NCBI GenBank assembly: GCA_030077755.1
Contig: JAQJZZ010000008.1
Coordinates: 3,844,001 to 3,908,000 of the forward strand
Origin: Filosporella fistucella
Lineage: Eukaryota; Ascomycota; Leotiomycetes; Helotiales
Direction: 5' to 3'
Length of the DNA stretch: 64,000 nucleotides
The stretch's first letter is position 1. Each line of letters begins with the position of its first letter. A model generated the notes under the pieces. It saw nothing but the letters and a program-made list of their open reading frames with translations, was not told the DNA's origin and made no database searches. Position numbers and translations under genes: made by a program. Shown piece after piece: positions 12,611 to 23,599 of the stretch.

Positions 12611-12862
12611 CTTGGATATCTCAAATGTCCGATACCGCTAGATTTACCACGTCAATTGAGCCTTGTCCTCAGACATTGACGATCTAGGTAAAATTGAGGC
12701 GAGGAAGAGCCTTGCACGTGAGTGCAGAACAGGGGTTGCTCGAACTCCAGCTCCTTAGCTCGCCTCGCCTAAATTCCACACACATTACGAAAATTGACTT
12801 CTGAACTTCGTGAAATTTTTCGACATCCAACTTCACGACAATCGACATCGACAATCGCCACG
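12611..12862. promoter_or_regulatory. divergent promoter, KTI13 / RPL7
   Basis: Short intergenic space between two divergent start codons. It contains a CACGTG box at 12715-12720 and GAGGCGAGG / CTCGCCTCGCC words. Boxes of this type are bound by Cbf1-like bHLH factors in fungi; binding here is inference. Confidence 0.6.
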
Positions 12863-14509
12863 ATGCCTGCCAAGAAGCAAACTGGTTCCGCCCCGGCTGC
12901 GGCCCCAAAGACGTACGAATCCCCATCTCCCTGAGAGAGCTGATCGATTATGTTGGGTTCAGATTAGTCGGTGTCCTCTCGCTGGAACTTCATTGTATCG
13001 ATTGTCAGCTCCAGAGTGACCGATACGTGGCAGCCAGCTCGATTCTTCCCGGTCTACTCCCTCGCAGACCTAGGTCTGATCACTTGCGTTGCGAGAGATG
13101 TAGTATGGGGTTTTGAGGTTGAAGGTTCCAATCTTCTCCTTTAAAGTTATTGTCTGCACGCGATCTAGTAGGATTCTCGCAATCGCGAGCGTCACGAACA
13201 ATTGCACAATGTGCAGTACAAGCTTCTTGGACATCTGTCCGAGGTCTTGTCGGCTGAGAATCCAGATTCATTGGCGGCCTCATATTGTTACCCTCACGGG
13301 TGGATGAGATTGAGCTACCATTGACATTCCCACCGGTTAAAATCATAACTTCGAGTTAGCCATCTGCAAGAATGCCGCGCTACAGCTGCAATTCCCTCTC
13401 GGCGCTCTTCTCCATACATTGTATGCGGGGCACAAGACTAACCTGACACAGAAGCGTCCCAACCCACGACCAAATTCTCGTTCCTGAGACTCTCTTGAAG
13501 AAGCGCAAGAGCCAGGAGAAGGCTAGAGAGGAGCGTCTTGCTGAGCTCGAGAAGAAGAAGAAGGTTCGTCACAATTTCATACCTACACAAGGCGATGTCG
13601 AAGGACTTTTATGATGCATAACACCATTTTTGCGACTAGATATTCAGTATCGATGTTGTCGCCAATTTAACCATCTTTCGGGTCTGAATTGTCATCGACA
13701 GAGTCGCCTTGTGTATTTGAGAATGTATCTAGAATGCAGCTAACATACGTTCTGAAGGCCCAAAAGGAGAAGCGTGGTGTCATCTTCAAGCGTGCCGAGA
13801 AGTACGTCAAGGAGTACCGCGATGCTGAGCGTGAGAAGATTCGTCTTTCTCGTCTTGCGAAGCAGGAGGGCTCTTTCTATATTCCAGCTGAGGATAAATT
13901 GGTCTTCGTTGTCCGTATCAAGGGGTAAGTCGCACTTTCTTTCAGACAGTCATCTCCTCTAACATTTTCCTAGTATCAACAAGATTGCACCAAAGCCTCG
14001 CAAGATCCTCCAACTTCTCCGTCTTCTCCAAATCAATAATGGTGTCTTTGTCCGTATGACCAAGGCCACCCTTGAGATGCTCAAGGTCGTCGAGCCATGG
14101 ATTGCCTATGGTTACCCCAACTTGAAGACTGTCCGTGAGCTCATCTACAAACGTGGATATGGAAAGGTCGATAAGCAACGCATTGCTCTTACCGACAACT
14201 CCATCATCGAGGCTAGCCTTGGCAAGTACGGCATTGTCTGCATGGAGGATTTGATCCACGAGATCTTCACCGTTGGACCAAACTTCAAGCAAGCTGCCAA
14301 CTTCCTCTGGCCATTCAAGTTGTCCAACCCAACTGGTGGTTTCCGTACACGCAAGTTCCGTCATTTCGTTGAGGGTGGTGACTTGGGTAACAGGTACGTC
14401 TACATCCCAACCCATCTCTTCCCATCTCCCCAAACATAAAACAGAAGCTGACGAAAAATAATAAAAAAGGGAAGATAAGATTAATCAACTTATACGCCAG
14501 ATGAATTGA
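12863..14509 (+). CDS. RPL7: 60S ribosomal protein L7 (uL30)
   Basis: Large-subunit ribosomal protein. Five exons: 12863-12912, 13452-13563, 13758-13924, 13974-14393 and 14470-14509, about 262 residues. The lysine-rich N-terminal helix ([22 protein letters not shown]) precedes the L30-type core, seen as [55 protein letters not shown] and the C-terminal [18 protein letters not shown]. The first intron is long (539 bases), typical of fungal ribosomal protein genes, and I see no clear RNA gene in it. The second (13564-13757) carries a C/D snoRNA. The last exon encodes [13 protein letters not shown], the conserved end, which would be missed without the final intron. Promoter shared with KTI13. 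Confidence 0.96.
13604..13693 (+). ncRNA. box C/D snoRNA in RPL7 intron 2 (snR39-like)
   Basis: Within intron 2 of RPL7 lies a C-box-like ATGATGC at 13611-13617 and a D box CTGA at 13684-13687, 77 bases end to end. Directly upstream of the D box the sequence ACCATCTTTCGGGT (plus the C of the D box) is exactly complementary to a highly conserved 25S/28S rRNA stretch, GACCCGAAAGATGGT (recalled). The five-base rule places 2'-O-methylation on the G of CCCGAAAG. Yeast snR39 and snR59 are hosted in RPL7A/RPL7B introns and guide methylation in this same rRNA stretch (A807; snR39b for G805, recalled). The flanking stem (GAC...GTC) is weak, and the last base of the C box deviates from RTGATGA. Confidence 0.75.
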
Positions 14510-14678
14510 TTTTGTTGATGAGGGCTTTCTTTCGGGTTTGGGAAATTTGCTTTAGCTACGGCTTGCATGGCGCGAAGCATCAAAAATGAATGATATTACC
14601 AAACCTCGGAACAAACGCGTACTGTCCCCACCCACAAGTTGTCAAGTTACGTGAACTTTTGTGATTTATTGCTATCCT

Positions 14679-14882
14679 TTAATTACTTCGTCTATGACCG
14701 TGAGTCTTCCTAATATTCTCGCGGACGATGTCGGCCAATTCTGCACGGGAAGCATATTGGGTGAGGTTCTTGAGCACGCAAGGCACCGCAGAATTGACCC
14801 ATTGGATCACACCGTGGTATTCAAAAGCATTCAGCCTAGCTAAAATCTCGGTAATATAATTGAGGAACCGGACTTCGTCCAT
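14679..14882 (-). CDS. small hypothetical ORF (doubtful)
   Basis: An open frame of about 67 codons starting at ATG 14882 with a helical, protein-like composition (MDEVRFLNYITEILARLNAF at the start). I recognise no family and found no partner exon. It lies between RPL7 (convergent, 170 bases away) and the isa2 3' side. It may be a small gene or chance. Confidence 0.22.
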   Translation of the reverse strand: MDEVRFLNYITEILARLNAFEYHGVIQWVNSAVPCVLKNLTQYASRAELADIVRENIRKTHGHRRSN

Positions 14883-14885
14883 CAA

Positions 14886-15358
14886 ACCACATAAAGAGGG
14901 TCAAGCAAAGAAGTACTGATTGTACGGGCCGCTGGTTGGGCATGTTAGCATGAGCGAAGCTTCTCAGACTCTAAGGCACTTCCACAATAGTCAATGGAAG
15001 TTTCATTAATCCCTTCTCATAGAGGTAAGAGTGTGTAATACTGCCAAGAGTGATAAAACATAAAGGGATACTATTTTGACCATTCACTACTGGAATCGTA
15101 TTCAATTTGAAGGGTAGCTTCACTTCTTACTTACCTAGTTATGTATGGACAGCTGCCATAATTCTTATCACACTGGAAGTTGTATCACTGTTCCGCGACA
15201 GATCATCAAGGTTCGGCATGGAGAGTTGATTTCAGTTCACACACAGGAAAACTTGTGAATTTGCCAGAGTCATCTAATTGTTGTCATTGTCGGTATTATA
15301 TCTCGAACGCTATGCAATGCTCCAATGCTTCTCAAAGACGCCTTCCTGTATAATAAGG
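14886..15358. other. intergenic, nothing recognised
   Basis: About 470 bases without a frame, RNA gene or repeat that I can support. It covers the 3' flank of isa2. Confidence 0.5.
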
Positions 15359-16190
15359 TCAACCTTTGATATCAAAACTAGTACCACAACCACAACTGCT
15401 GGTTGCCAAAGGGTTATCCACAATCTTGAACTGGCTCCCAATTAATTCCATTGTAAAATCAACTTTGCTCCCCTTCAACAATTCTAAACTTGGACCATCC
15501 ATAACTACCTTCGCTCCTGATCCGTCATCAGCTGCAAATACAGTATGATCTTCGTCCAGTTCCATAGTTTTAGGCTTGTTATCAAAGTCGGGTATGGGTG
15601 GTGCGCCAGGCCCCCGTGAAGGCATAGCGTTGGGGTCGCTCGAGGATGTATTTAGCGCTGGAGATTCTTCTTCGCGGATAGATGCTGTGGAATCGAGAGA
15701 TGGAAGGGTGGTGAGTGACATCAGATACTGAAATCCGTGGCAGCCGCCACTTTCGACTTGTATTCGAAGTGCAAGATTAGGATTAGAGTCTTTGGCCATT
15801 ATTTCCTTGAGACGCTGCAGTTACATTAGCTTCAGAGATCAAAGCAGAAATTTGTGGATTTAAGCATACATTTGAGGCACGAGGTGTAATCTCAATATGC
15901 ATGTCATTGCCATCGTCGTCTTTCCGGGGATTCAAAATCGCCGTTGTTTGTTGGCGTCTTGAAGAAGACATAAACGACCGCTTTCCGCCATCTCCATTGC
16001 TTGAAGGAGTTCTTGTTGGTGCCCAACGCCGTAAAGCTATCGTGGGGGCTCCTGGAAGTAGGAAATCAAGCACTGGGAGAGGGGTATTGTGATAGTATCG
16101 AGGAGTGAGTTGCAGAAATGCTCTCGCGGCAGATGATGGCGTAGATGCGCTCAATTTCGAGCAGCTTCGAGCAACACAGCGAGATACCAT
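15359..16190 (-). CDS. ISA2: mitochondrial iron-sulfur assembly protein Isa2
   Basis: A-type carrier acting late in mitochondrial [4Fe-4S] cluster assembly, with Isa1 and Iba57, for targets such as aconitase and lipoate synthase. Two exons, 16190-15870 and 15814-15359, give 258 residues. The first ~70 residues are rich in R, S and A and lack acidic residues, as expected of a mitochondrial presequence. The conserved core holds the three cluster cysteines: the GGCHGFQY motif and the C-terminal SCGCGTSF. A proline- and serine-rich insertion of about 60 residues between these halves, followed by DHTVFAADDGSGAKVVMD, is typical of fungal Isa2 rather than Isa1. The CACGTG at 16334-16339 is 144 bases before the start. 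Confidence 0.93.
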
Positions 16191-16333
16191 ACTGCTTTCT
16201 GGTCAAGATATTATTAGTCGGGCGACATTCATGAGGTGTAGAGCAAGAAAGTGTACGGGGATGATTCAGCACTTTTTCGATATCGGACATTCGGCACCAA
16301 GCAAGTTGGGTAGGGAGAACAGGGACGCATGAT

Positions 16334-16339
16334 CACGTG
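16334..16339. promoter_or_regulatory. CACGTG box upstream of ISA2
   Basis: ATCACGTGG context, 144 bases upstream of the ISA2 start codon and 475 bases upstream of the divergent SDR gene. One of five such boxes at similar distance from housekeeping genes in this window. Confidence 0.45.
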
Positions 16340-16813
16340 GTTTATCTCCCATGAAAAAAACGGACGGGAATTAAGTTTTGGTACATTACCTCCGTGAATT
16401 TCATTCTTCTCAGTTCGAGCTCTGTAGTTATGATGTCAATAATGACAAAGCTGCGTCGGAACAACATAACGTACTGTGCTGATACCCCTGTTAGTTGTTT
16501 CCATCCCTCCAAAATTACAAATCAGCTTCAGGTATTTGGTCTCGGTGCTCGGTGGCTCGTGCTTTTCGCATTGAGCCCGAACATCAGGTGAAATGCGAGT
16601 TTTGGGTGAATCTCAATCGTCAGGCAACCTCTTGAGCTATAGCCTCAATTCGGTATGTAAGTATATATAGTTAAGTGGTGTGGTCTCTTGTCTATTTCTC
16701 TCATCATTCTATCATCGAAAATCCTACAATCAATTCACTATCACAATAAATCATTCCCTGAGAACATCATCCAACTAAAACATCATCGTCTGACAATAAA
16801 ATCGTCTGCAACA

Positions 16814-18169
16814 ATGGTTAAGATCGCAGATATCCGAAAATCAAATCTGGACTTCAAGCTCTCAGGCCATGCGTCAGGACTCGTGGCTGTATTTGTAGGA
16901 GCTACCAGTGGTATCGGAATGGGAACGTTGAGGCAGTTCGCGAAATATGCACAAAAACCAACTGTGTATATCCTAGGTCGATCCAAGCAGGCTGCTCAAC
17001 CGCTCTTGGACGACTTACAGAAATTTAATAGTCAAGGCACCTTCAATTTCATCGAAACGGAAATCTCTCTCATTCGGAATGTGGATTTGGCTTGCGATAA
17101 AATCAAAGCCAAGGAAAAGAAAGTAGATATTCTCTTCCTTTCGCCTGGCTATCTGTCCTTCGGTGGAAGGCTAGGTAAACTTCAATTTCCCTGATTGTAA
17201 AGATTAGTGCTTATATTTGTCTAGAGAGTGTCGAGGGTATCGACATCCCACATGCTCTTCGCTACTATACCCGTCTACGTTTCGTTTATAATCTTTTGCC
17301 TCTCCTTATTGAGAGTCCAGCACCACGAGTCATTTCAATGTATGCAACTGTTTCCTTTGTCCGTCTTTATGAATCAGCTTCCGAGCAGGTTCCAGCTCCT
17401 TCGCGTGTGAATTGTCGACGAATTGTGGTGCTAATTCGCTGCAGTCTGGCTGGTGGTCAAGAAGGTGCAATTGACACAAATGACCTTGAAGTCAAGAATG
17501 ATTTCACGTTCATTAAGGCTGCTAAAAACGGCACGACGCAAACAACCCTTGCTTTCGAAGAGCTGGCCAAGTCATATCCTACCATTACATTTGTAAGTCT
17601 CGACCCAGGCTTATTTCCTCGAAACCCATGGAGATCTGAAGAGGGAATGCACCACTTGCATGGTTTACGCGAACTCCACTCCAAAATCTTGTCTACAGTA
17701 TCTTGATAGAGAATTTGAAAGACCAGCCACTGACACGATGATACAGATACACAAGTACCCCGGATTCGTTAATTCTGGGGTTATAGACCGTCTGATGGCT
17801 TCCGCTACCGGTGTATTCATACTTCCTGCGACATTAGCTAGATGGCTTGTCATCCCAATCGTCAATCTCTTTTCCGTGACAACAGACGAGGCTGGCGAAA
17901 GAGGTCTATTTCTGGCCACAAGTGCAAAGTATCCTTCAGCGAAGCCAAAATCAGATCAGCTCTGGGTGAGCATGCCAAAGGGGTTGACAGTTGCCGATAG
18001 TTCGGTCATCAAGGATGGTCAAGGAAATGGTGTTTACAGACTTGGTCCTGAGGATGAAGCCGCGGAGGAATCACCCGTGTTGTCAGGCTACAGATTGGAC
18101 GAGGTAGGGAAGCTAGTCTGGGAAGAGACGCAGGCGGTATGGGATAGGGCTTTGGCAAGGTCTACTTGA
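16814..18169 (+). CDS. short-chain dehydrogenase/reductase family protein
   Basis: Likely NAD(P)-dependent oxidoreductase of unknown substrate. Four exons, 16814-17174, 17225-17339, 17445-17592 and 17747-18169, give 348 residues. The Rossmann glycine motif is GATSGIGMGT near residue 32, followed by VYILGRSKQAA. The usual NNAG and YxxxK motifs are not obvious: the position after the fourth strand reads LFLSPGYLSFGG, as in a fungal subfamily of SDR-like proteins often found with secondary metabolism genes. Introns 2 and 3 are required, because without them frames end or lose the conserved LAGGQEGAID and FIHKYPGFVNSG segments. Catalytic activity is therefore uncertain. No biosynthetic cluster surrounds it. 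Confidence 0.8.
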
Positions 18170-18555
18170 GTCTTGATTTGTGATTTATTTTCTTCCTAAA
18201 AGCGTGTTATGATTTTCTGCTTAGGGTTCACGGGAAAGAGTCGAATTTAGGATGTTACAATAATCTAATACAAATTATGTCTCCATATTAGCAATTACTG
18301 CAGCTTATTTCCTTGCTGAGCATGATTTACCTATTCTCACTATGCGTCCTTCCAACGAGAGATACATAGTCTACAAATATACCAGGGTCTATGGGAGAAG
18401 AATATTTTGTTCAAATAATGCGAGGTATTTAGCAATATAAGGGGAGATATAGTGAAGGTATCAAGTTGTTTGTGGGGAGATATTTATTTTTAAGGAACTA
18501 CCATATAATACGTAATCGAGTCATCTGGAATATTGTGCACTGCAACTCGAATGTT
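18170..18555. other. convergent 3' intergenic space
   Basis: AT-rich 3' flanks of the SDR gene and the S41 peptidase gene, which converge here. I see nothing else. Confidence 0.6.
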
Positions 18556-21343
18556 CTACTCTAGCATCTTGGGAATCGCCTTCCCGTGTATTGCCTCCCA
18601 ACTAGGGCTCTTCTTCACCGGTTGTATTGCAGCCTTCATTTGCACTTTCTCCAAATTTTTTCTCGCGTCAGCTGCAACTTGCTTCATCTTGGTTAAGTCC
18701 CTCGGTCTTGATGGTTTCTGCTCTCTGCTACTGACCATCCCCTGACTTATTCCTCCCACAACACAAGCCTTCCCGTTGAAAGCAACATTGGCAGCAGCTT
18801 CCCACATGTTAGTCACATTCATCACCATAGCTGGTGTGAAAAACATTCGACAATTTGCTGGCTCTTGTACAAATTGGGCTGGGGTACCGTCGGCAAGATT
18901 AGCCTGCAAAATGTGGTCCGAGAAATTGATTCCATTGTCTAGACTGCGATTTATCGGTAAATCTGTCAGTTGTTCGAGATTGGCACGCTGAGCAGCGCTT
19001 ATAGTGCTAGTACCATTGGTATTCGCTCTTTGCAGGAAGAACTTGGCGAATGTGAGAATGCTTTCAAACTCGAGGGATTGTGCGCCTTTCACGCCGCCAA
19101 CGGCTTGTACTTGAGTGGTTGATGGCCTCCCACCGAGTGCTATAGACTTTACAGAGCCCAAATTCCGCATCATTTCTGAGAACAAGGTGCACGTCGAGGC
19201 GCATACTCCATCATACAGCCTTACTTAATTAGTGCCACTCTTGAAACTAGAAAGGTGTAAACATAGTAATAGACTTACATGACAATATTTTCAGGCTTGA
19301 AAGGTTGAGTGAAGTTTTGCCTCGAATTGTAACCTGTGACATCCATACCGGCTCCGGTGGTGGCATTCGTCGACAGGATGGGATCAGCCCAGTTCCATTG
19401 CTGCAGGTTGCTCATATTGTCGCCGTTCACCAGAGTCGGGCCGAACTTCTCTTCGAAGGAAGCGAATTTGGACCGAGTCTGGCTAAGATCTTTTTGTAGA
19501 TTGAAATGGGTTTGGGACGCATCCTACGATAAGCAAGAGTAAAATTTAGCGATTACCTTTCAAACGGTTGGTCGAAAGGTATAACTGCTGCAAACGGTAA
19601 CACCTGTGTACCAGGCAGGGTGGCACTCACGATGGTATCAATATCAGCAGTGGCCTCTATGAAGTTCTGAAACTTGGCGGTAGTGATGTCCGCAAGTGTA
19701 GAATACACAGGACCAATTCTTTGACGAGCAAACATAACGTCCTGCGTTTGAGGAAAGAGCTGCCGAAAAGCATCAAACCCGTTGATTATATTCCCACCAC
19801 CATTACCTTGCAAATCCACGATCAATTTTGTCTTCCCGTCACGCTTCATCTCGGCCAACATCGTTTCAATAACGGCTTGGAATTCTGCTGGAGTTGTAGC
19901 TGCAAATGTTACCAGGGATAGTACACCAACATCACTGTTCCCAGGACTATTGAGGTAGTACCCAGAGGCTGAGCCATCGGATGCAATGACTTGGGCTTTT
20001 GGAAAGCCTTTCAGAGTGATGGTACTGTTAGGGACTGTTCCAGGTGTAAACACAGGCGGTGATGCAGCTGGTGTTGCCGCTGTCGCGACCTGGGGATTTG
20101 TGCAAAATCTCTGAAACGCTGATTCCCCGTTCGTTACGCCCGTAAAATTTCCAGTGACTCGGGCCAATGTTGGGATTACAACAGCGGATCCGTTCGCAAA
20201 TGTGAGCGTTGTGTTCGGACCGGGATAAGTGAAGCCTGCTCGGCCATCTCTGTGTCCGTTGTTAACGGCCCTCTCGATTGATTACAGTATGAGGGAGGCC
20301 TATTCTTACCCAGCGAAAAATCCCTTTATCGTTGCACCTGGAGTAAAGTCCAATGCAGGGTTAAACATTACTGTATTAAAATTGGCATCAGGGTCTTGCT
20401 ATACATCATGGTTTTTAAATTAGCAAAGTAGCCATAGTGCAGATCTGTGGATGAAGTGCTAAATCGGAATACACTATACTAGAATTGTCTTACCTGGAAT
20501 CCTTTGTCTCCCTCAGATTGAGCAAACGTTACTGCATCCTGTCCATTGATCGTGGTTATTGGCGAGGGTGTGAATGATGCGATAGTGTTCATTCTCCGAA
20601 TATCATCTCAGAGATTGTCAGGGAAAGACGTAGGTAAACCATTATGGGACTTCCTACCGAGGAGATAGATCTGAGGAATTGAGATCCCATCCATACTGAC
20701 AGAAACAATAGAGACATTCCGGGTGAATCGAATAGGTCGCACAAGGAGATCTCCAGCAAATCGACTTGAAAATTTAGAAGAACTCTGATGCTAGGGTAAA
20801 AATTGACTACTTACAAATGGCCATCTTTTGCAGACATAAAAGTCTTAAAAAGATCTGCTTGCCAGGCATATTCATTTGGGTAAGTGTTGTTTTGCAAACC
20901 AAGGACGACTTTGGTCACAGCCCCGACAAGATCCACGGCGGGATAAGGGTAGGAAGATGGTGGCGCTTTTTTGAACGATAAGTCTGTATGGCGTAAGTAA
21001 GATTAGAATATGCTAGTAGTGACCGTATCTTACCAGATTGAAATTGAACATAAGGCAGAATGGCGCCAGTGACGGCTTTCGCCTCCTCTGCGTGCAACGG
21101 AACAGATTGTAGACAGTTGAAAGCAACCTCGCCAGGTATAGTTGGAGTAACTTCAACAGAATGTGATTAGCAAGAGGAGGATCATAATTTTCTGTGCTTA
21201 CTCTTTGGGTTTGCAGCTCTCTGTTCCGCTGACATAGCAGCGACCTGAGCACAGGGTTCGTCTGCACGTCTCTTCAACCCATCGAGGGTTGCGCCCAAGG
21301 CACCACAAACGAACACAAATCGTATGATCAACTGGGACCTCAT
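18556..21343 (-). CDS. secreted S41-family peptidase (CPAF-like)
   Basis: Probable extracellular serine protease. Nine exons: 21343-21202, 21150-21034, 20983-20815, 20764-20658, 20606-20494, 20398-20310, 20249-19631, 19523-19279 and 19219-18556, about 754 residues. It starts with a signal peptide (MRSQLIIRFVFVCGALGATL). Fungal S41 landmarks are YVQFQSDLSFKKAPPSSYPY, FMSAKDGHFRFAGDLL, the tail-protease core KTKLIVDLQGNGGGNI and, at the nucleophile region, YDGVCASTCTLFSEMM. The donor of the exon 7/8 intron is ambiguous: GTGAGT at 19630 and GTGTTA a little further on both keep frame, and a third at the end of that open frame does not. No cofactor or pathway partner is adjacent. Potential N-glycosylation sites (NFT, NST, NGT) are common, fitting secretion. 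Confidence 0.85.
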
Positions 21344-22549
21344 ATTGAAATCACCATCGATTCTAGCGACTACTCAGTTCGACCATAGGAGATGCGGGAC
21401 TTCATAACATATTTATTAATGCTCAACCCGGTTACATGATTAAGTAAACTTTTCTTCTGTTGCATTGTATGCCTTGAAACAGGGCAAGAACGAGGGAAAT
21501 CGTACTGCTATTGGGTTAATATACTTCCCACTGCAACGGATAGATAGCGGGAGATCGGACAGCTTAATTAAACTCTCCGAGCAGTTTGAGGATCGCTGTG
21601 ACGCCTCGCAGGATGAAGCCCAAAGATGAAACAAACAATGCCAAGAAACGATTGAAACAGAGTTTTTGGGATGGTGTGCATTGATATGAACGAATCACCA
21701 CCAAACCTAGAAAAAGGACAATAGCTTATTGGACGGAAAATGTTAAGGAAATACTTTCCGGAGCAACCACGACCGAGATGGTCGATTAGTTGAAATCAGA
21801 TGAGGTCAAAGTCATGTGGCTGAGAGTCTCCTCGACAGAGGCGGGGTGACAGAGCTCTGATGGCTTCAAGCTCGTAGGCATTAGATTGTGTGCATTTGTT
21901 TTCTAGAATGCCTCATTCCCTAACATTGAAGTTCTTTGAGAAAGAGGAATTTATTGAGCCGAAAGTGAGGATTCTGCTAGGCTTGCGACTCTCAGTGTCC
22001 CTGTCATTGCCGAACGATTTGTTGATCTGCAGTTGTGTGGTCTCGGCCCAGGTCAACACGTATTGGTGTAATTGTTCTGCTCCTGCTAGGGAGATTGTCG
22101 CAGCTAGGGAGGCTAAACTATATCCAATTTGGCGTATAGCTATCGCTTCTTTGATTGAAAGAGTAATAAACATATGTAGATATAGACAGAGGCTAGCTTG
22201 ATGTTGCGGGTCCTCAAGTAACCCGTGGCAGAGCAAAATAGTGGCAGCAACGTGCACATTGAGATCCCAAAAAGCCACGCATTCTTAACTGAGGAGATTC
22301 GGTCACACCAATACTTCGGCTGGCGAACCGCAGAATCAACATCCTCGACTCCACCCTCTCCAGGTGATTTGAACCAGGAGACCTAGTTGCACAAAAAAAC
22401 AGCAAATAGCTTTAAGTAGCTGAATCTTTCTGCGTTATACACAACATTTCCCAAGTCCTTCCACAACGCGACAAGCGTACACTTTTGCATTGACATATTC
22501 CCTCAACAAAAGCAAGAAGATCATGGCTTCATTCTCGAAACCGCTTGGA
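21344..22549. other. intergenic region
   Basis: Upstream flank of the S41 gene (21344-21900) and a 120-codon frame at 21913-22278 on the minus strand that shows no domain and is probably chance. A good-context ATG at 22523 on the plus strand (MASFSKPLGSRPLRG, then a GTAGGT donor) runs into the 3' end of the minus-strand F-box gene and could not be followed. Confidence 0.4.
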
Positions 22550-23560
22550 TCAAGACCACTCAGAGGTAGGTTCCCCTAACAAAAACTTTCGCTTGACCCA
22601 CAGTTGGCAAAGAACCATTTTATCTTCGTCTCCATAGTACGCGATCGGGACGTTAAACTCCTTCAACTTCATCGGATCGTCGTCCCTCCAGTCTTCCTTA
22701 CCCCTTAGCCTAGGATGATCGGAATCAACATTGACGAGGAGAAGGGTTAGAGGTCGTACTTGACCACGTTCTCCGAATTGATTTTTCCACTCTTGCTTGA
22801 GGTTCACCTCTTCAAGCCCATCGCTTCTTGTCAGCACCACCGTCTCGATGTGTTGTAGACCTTTCAGGAAAGCAAAGAATTTTCCGTCCACCAGTTGGTT
22901 GTAAAGCGCGAGTATTTTCAGTTTCGGCCAATAAGACCAAACGGGAGGCTCTTCAGAAGGGTTGACTGTATCCGTCTGGAGGTACAACTCGTCACGTATG
23001 CTGCAGAATTCTTCCAGGCAGGGTAAATTCGAAAAGGCAGACCGTAGAATAGGCCGTACGCCGTCAACATCATCTTCTGGATATAGCCTCCGAAGCGGCA
23101 TATCAAAAAGCAACCGGCGGAGATGGGGACCAACGATATCAAGAAGGCGTTTAGTTCTTCTAGCCGACTCTATACCAAACCAACTATCACGGCCCATAGG
23201 TGGTGCAGGACATAAATAGAGCGACGTGATAGAAGAAAGGAGATTATCAACGTTTGGGGGACATTGCGGCTGCTGGTTGAAAGCATCTAAAGTTCTGAGT
23301 AGCAACATCACTCGCCGGATTGTGTGAATATGCATGCAGTGCGTGTATAGCTTTTGACGAGAGACTGGATATATCGAACGCGATGTTAGAGACAAAGATA
23401 GAAGCGTCAAAGTGGTGGGATGATTCGGGACCAGAATTAAAAGGTTTGAATTTGGCACAACGAAATCTATGACATTGAGAATGATCTCGAATGGCAGCGA
23501 TTGTGGCTGTTGGACCCCACGCATTCTGTCACGAAGATTGTGTTCAATATGAGTTGCCAT
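22550..23560 (-). CDS. F-box-like hypothetical protein
   Basis: Single exon, 336 residues. The N-terminal segment (SLPFEIILNVIDFVVP, residues 21-36) matches the LP-x-E-I-L-x-x-I start of an F-box; LSLTSRSIYPVSRQKLY then follows the usual distal F-box pattern. The remainder contains leucine-rich stretches such as PHLRRLLFDMPLRRL, LPCLEEFCSI and WPKLKILALYNQL, suggesting a weak leucine-rich substrate-binding region. No other domain seen. It is likely an SCF adaptor of unknown target, from one of the expanded fungal F-box families. The gene borders the AT-rich island to its right. Confidence 0.65.
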   Translation of the reverse strand: MATHIEHNLRDRMRGVQQPQSLPFEIILNVIDFVVPNSNLLILVPNHPTTLTLLSLSLTSRSIYPVSRQKLYTHCMHIHTIRRVMLLLRTLDAFNQQPQCPPNVDNLLSSITSLYLCPAPPMGRDSWFGIESARRTKRLLDIVGPHLRRLLFDMPLRRLYPEDDVDGVRPILRSAFSNLPCLEEFCSIRDELYLQTDTVNPSEEPPVWSYWPKLKILALYNQLVDGKFFAFLKGLQHIETVVLTRSDGLEEVNLKQEWKNQFGERGQVRPLTLLLVNVDSDHPRLRGKEDWRDDDPMKLKEFNVPIAYYGDEDKMVLCQLWVKRKFLLGEPTSEWS

Positions 23561-23599
23561 GATTGTTCGACGTTATCGGATATAATTTTGTTTAGCATT

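Noticed and set aside
12913..13451. Second snoRNA in the 539-base RPL7 intron 1
   Set aside because: GGATGA and CTGA words occur, but no proper C box and no rRNA complementarity that I could recognise.
16814..18169. Secondary metabolite gene cluster around the SDR gene
   Set aside because: Neighbours are housekeeping genes (Isa2, RPL7) and a secreted peptidase; no synthase, P450 or transporter cluster.
21913..22278. 121-codon minus-strand frame
   Set aside because: No recognisable domain, no partner exons, and an open frame of similar length on the opposite strand.
22330..22400. tRNA-like T-arm word (GGTTCAAATCACC on the minus strand)
   Set aside because: Flanking bases do not pair into a T stem, and no anticodon or acceptor stem could be built.
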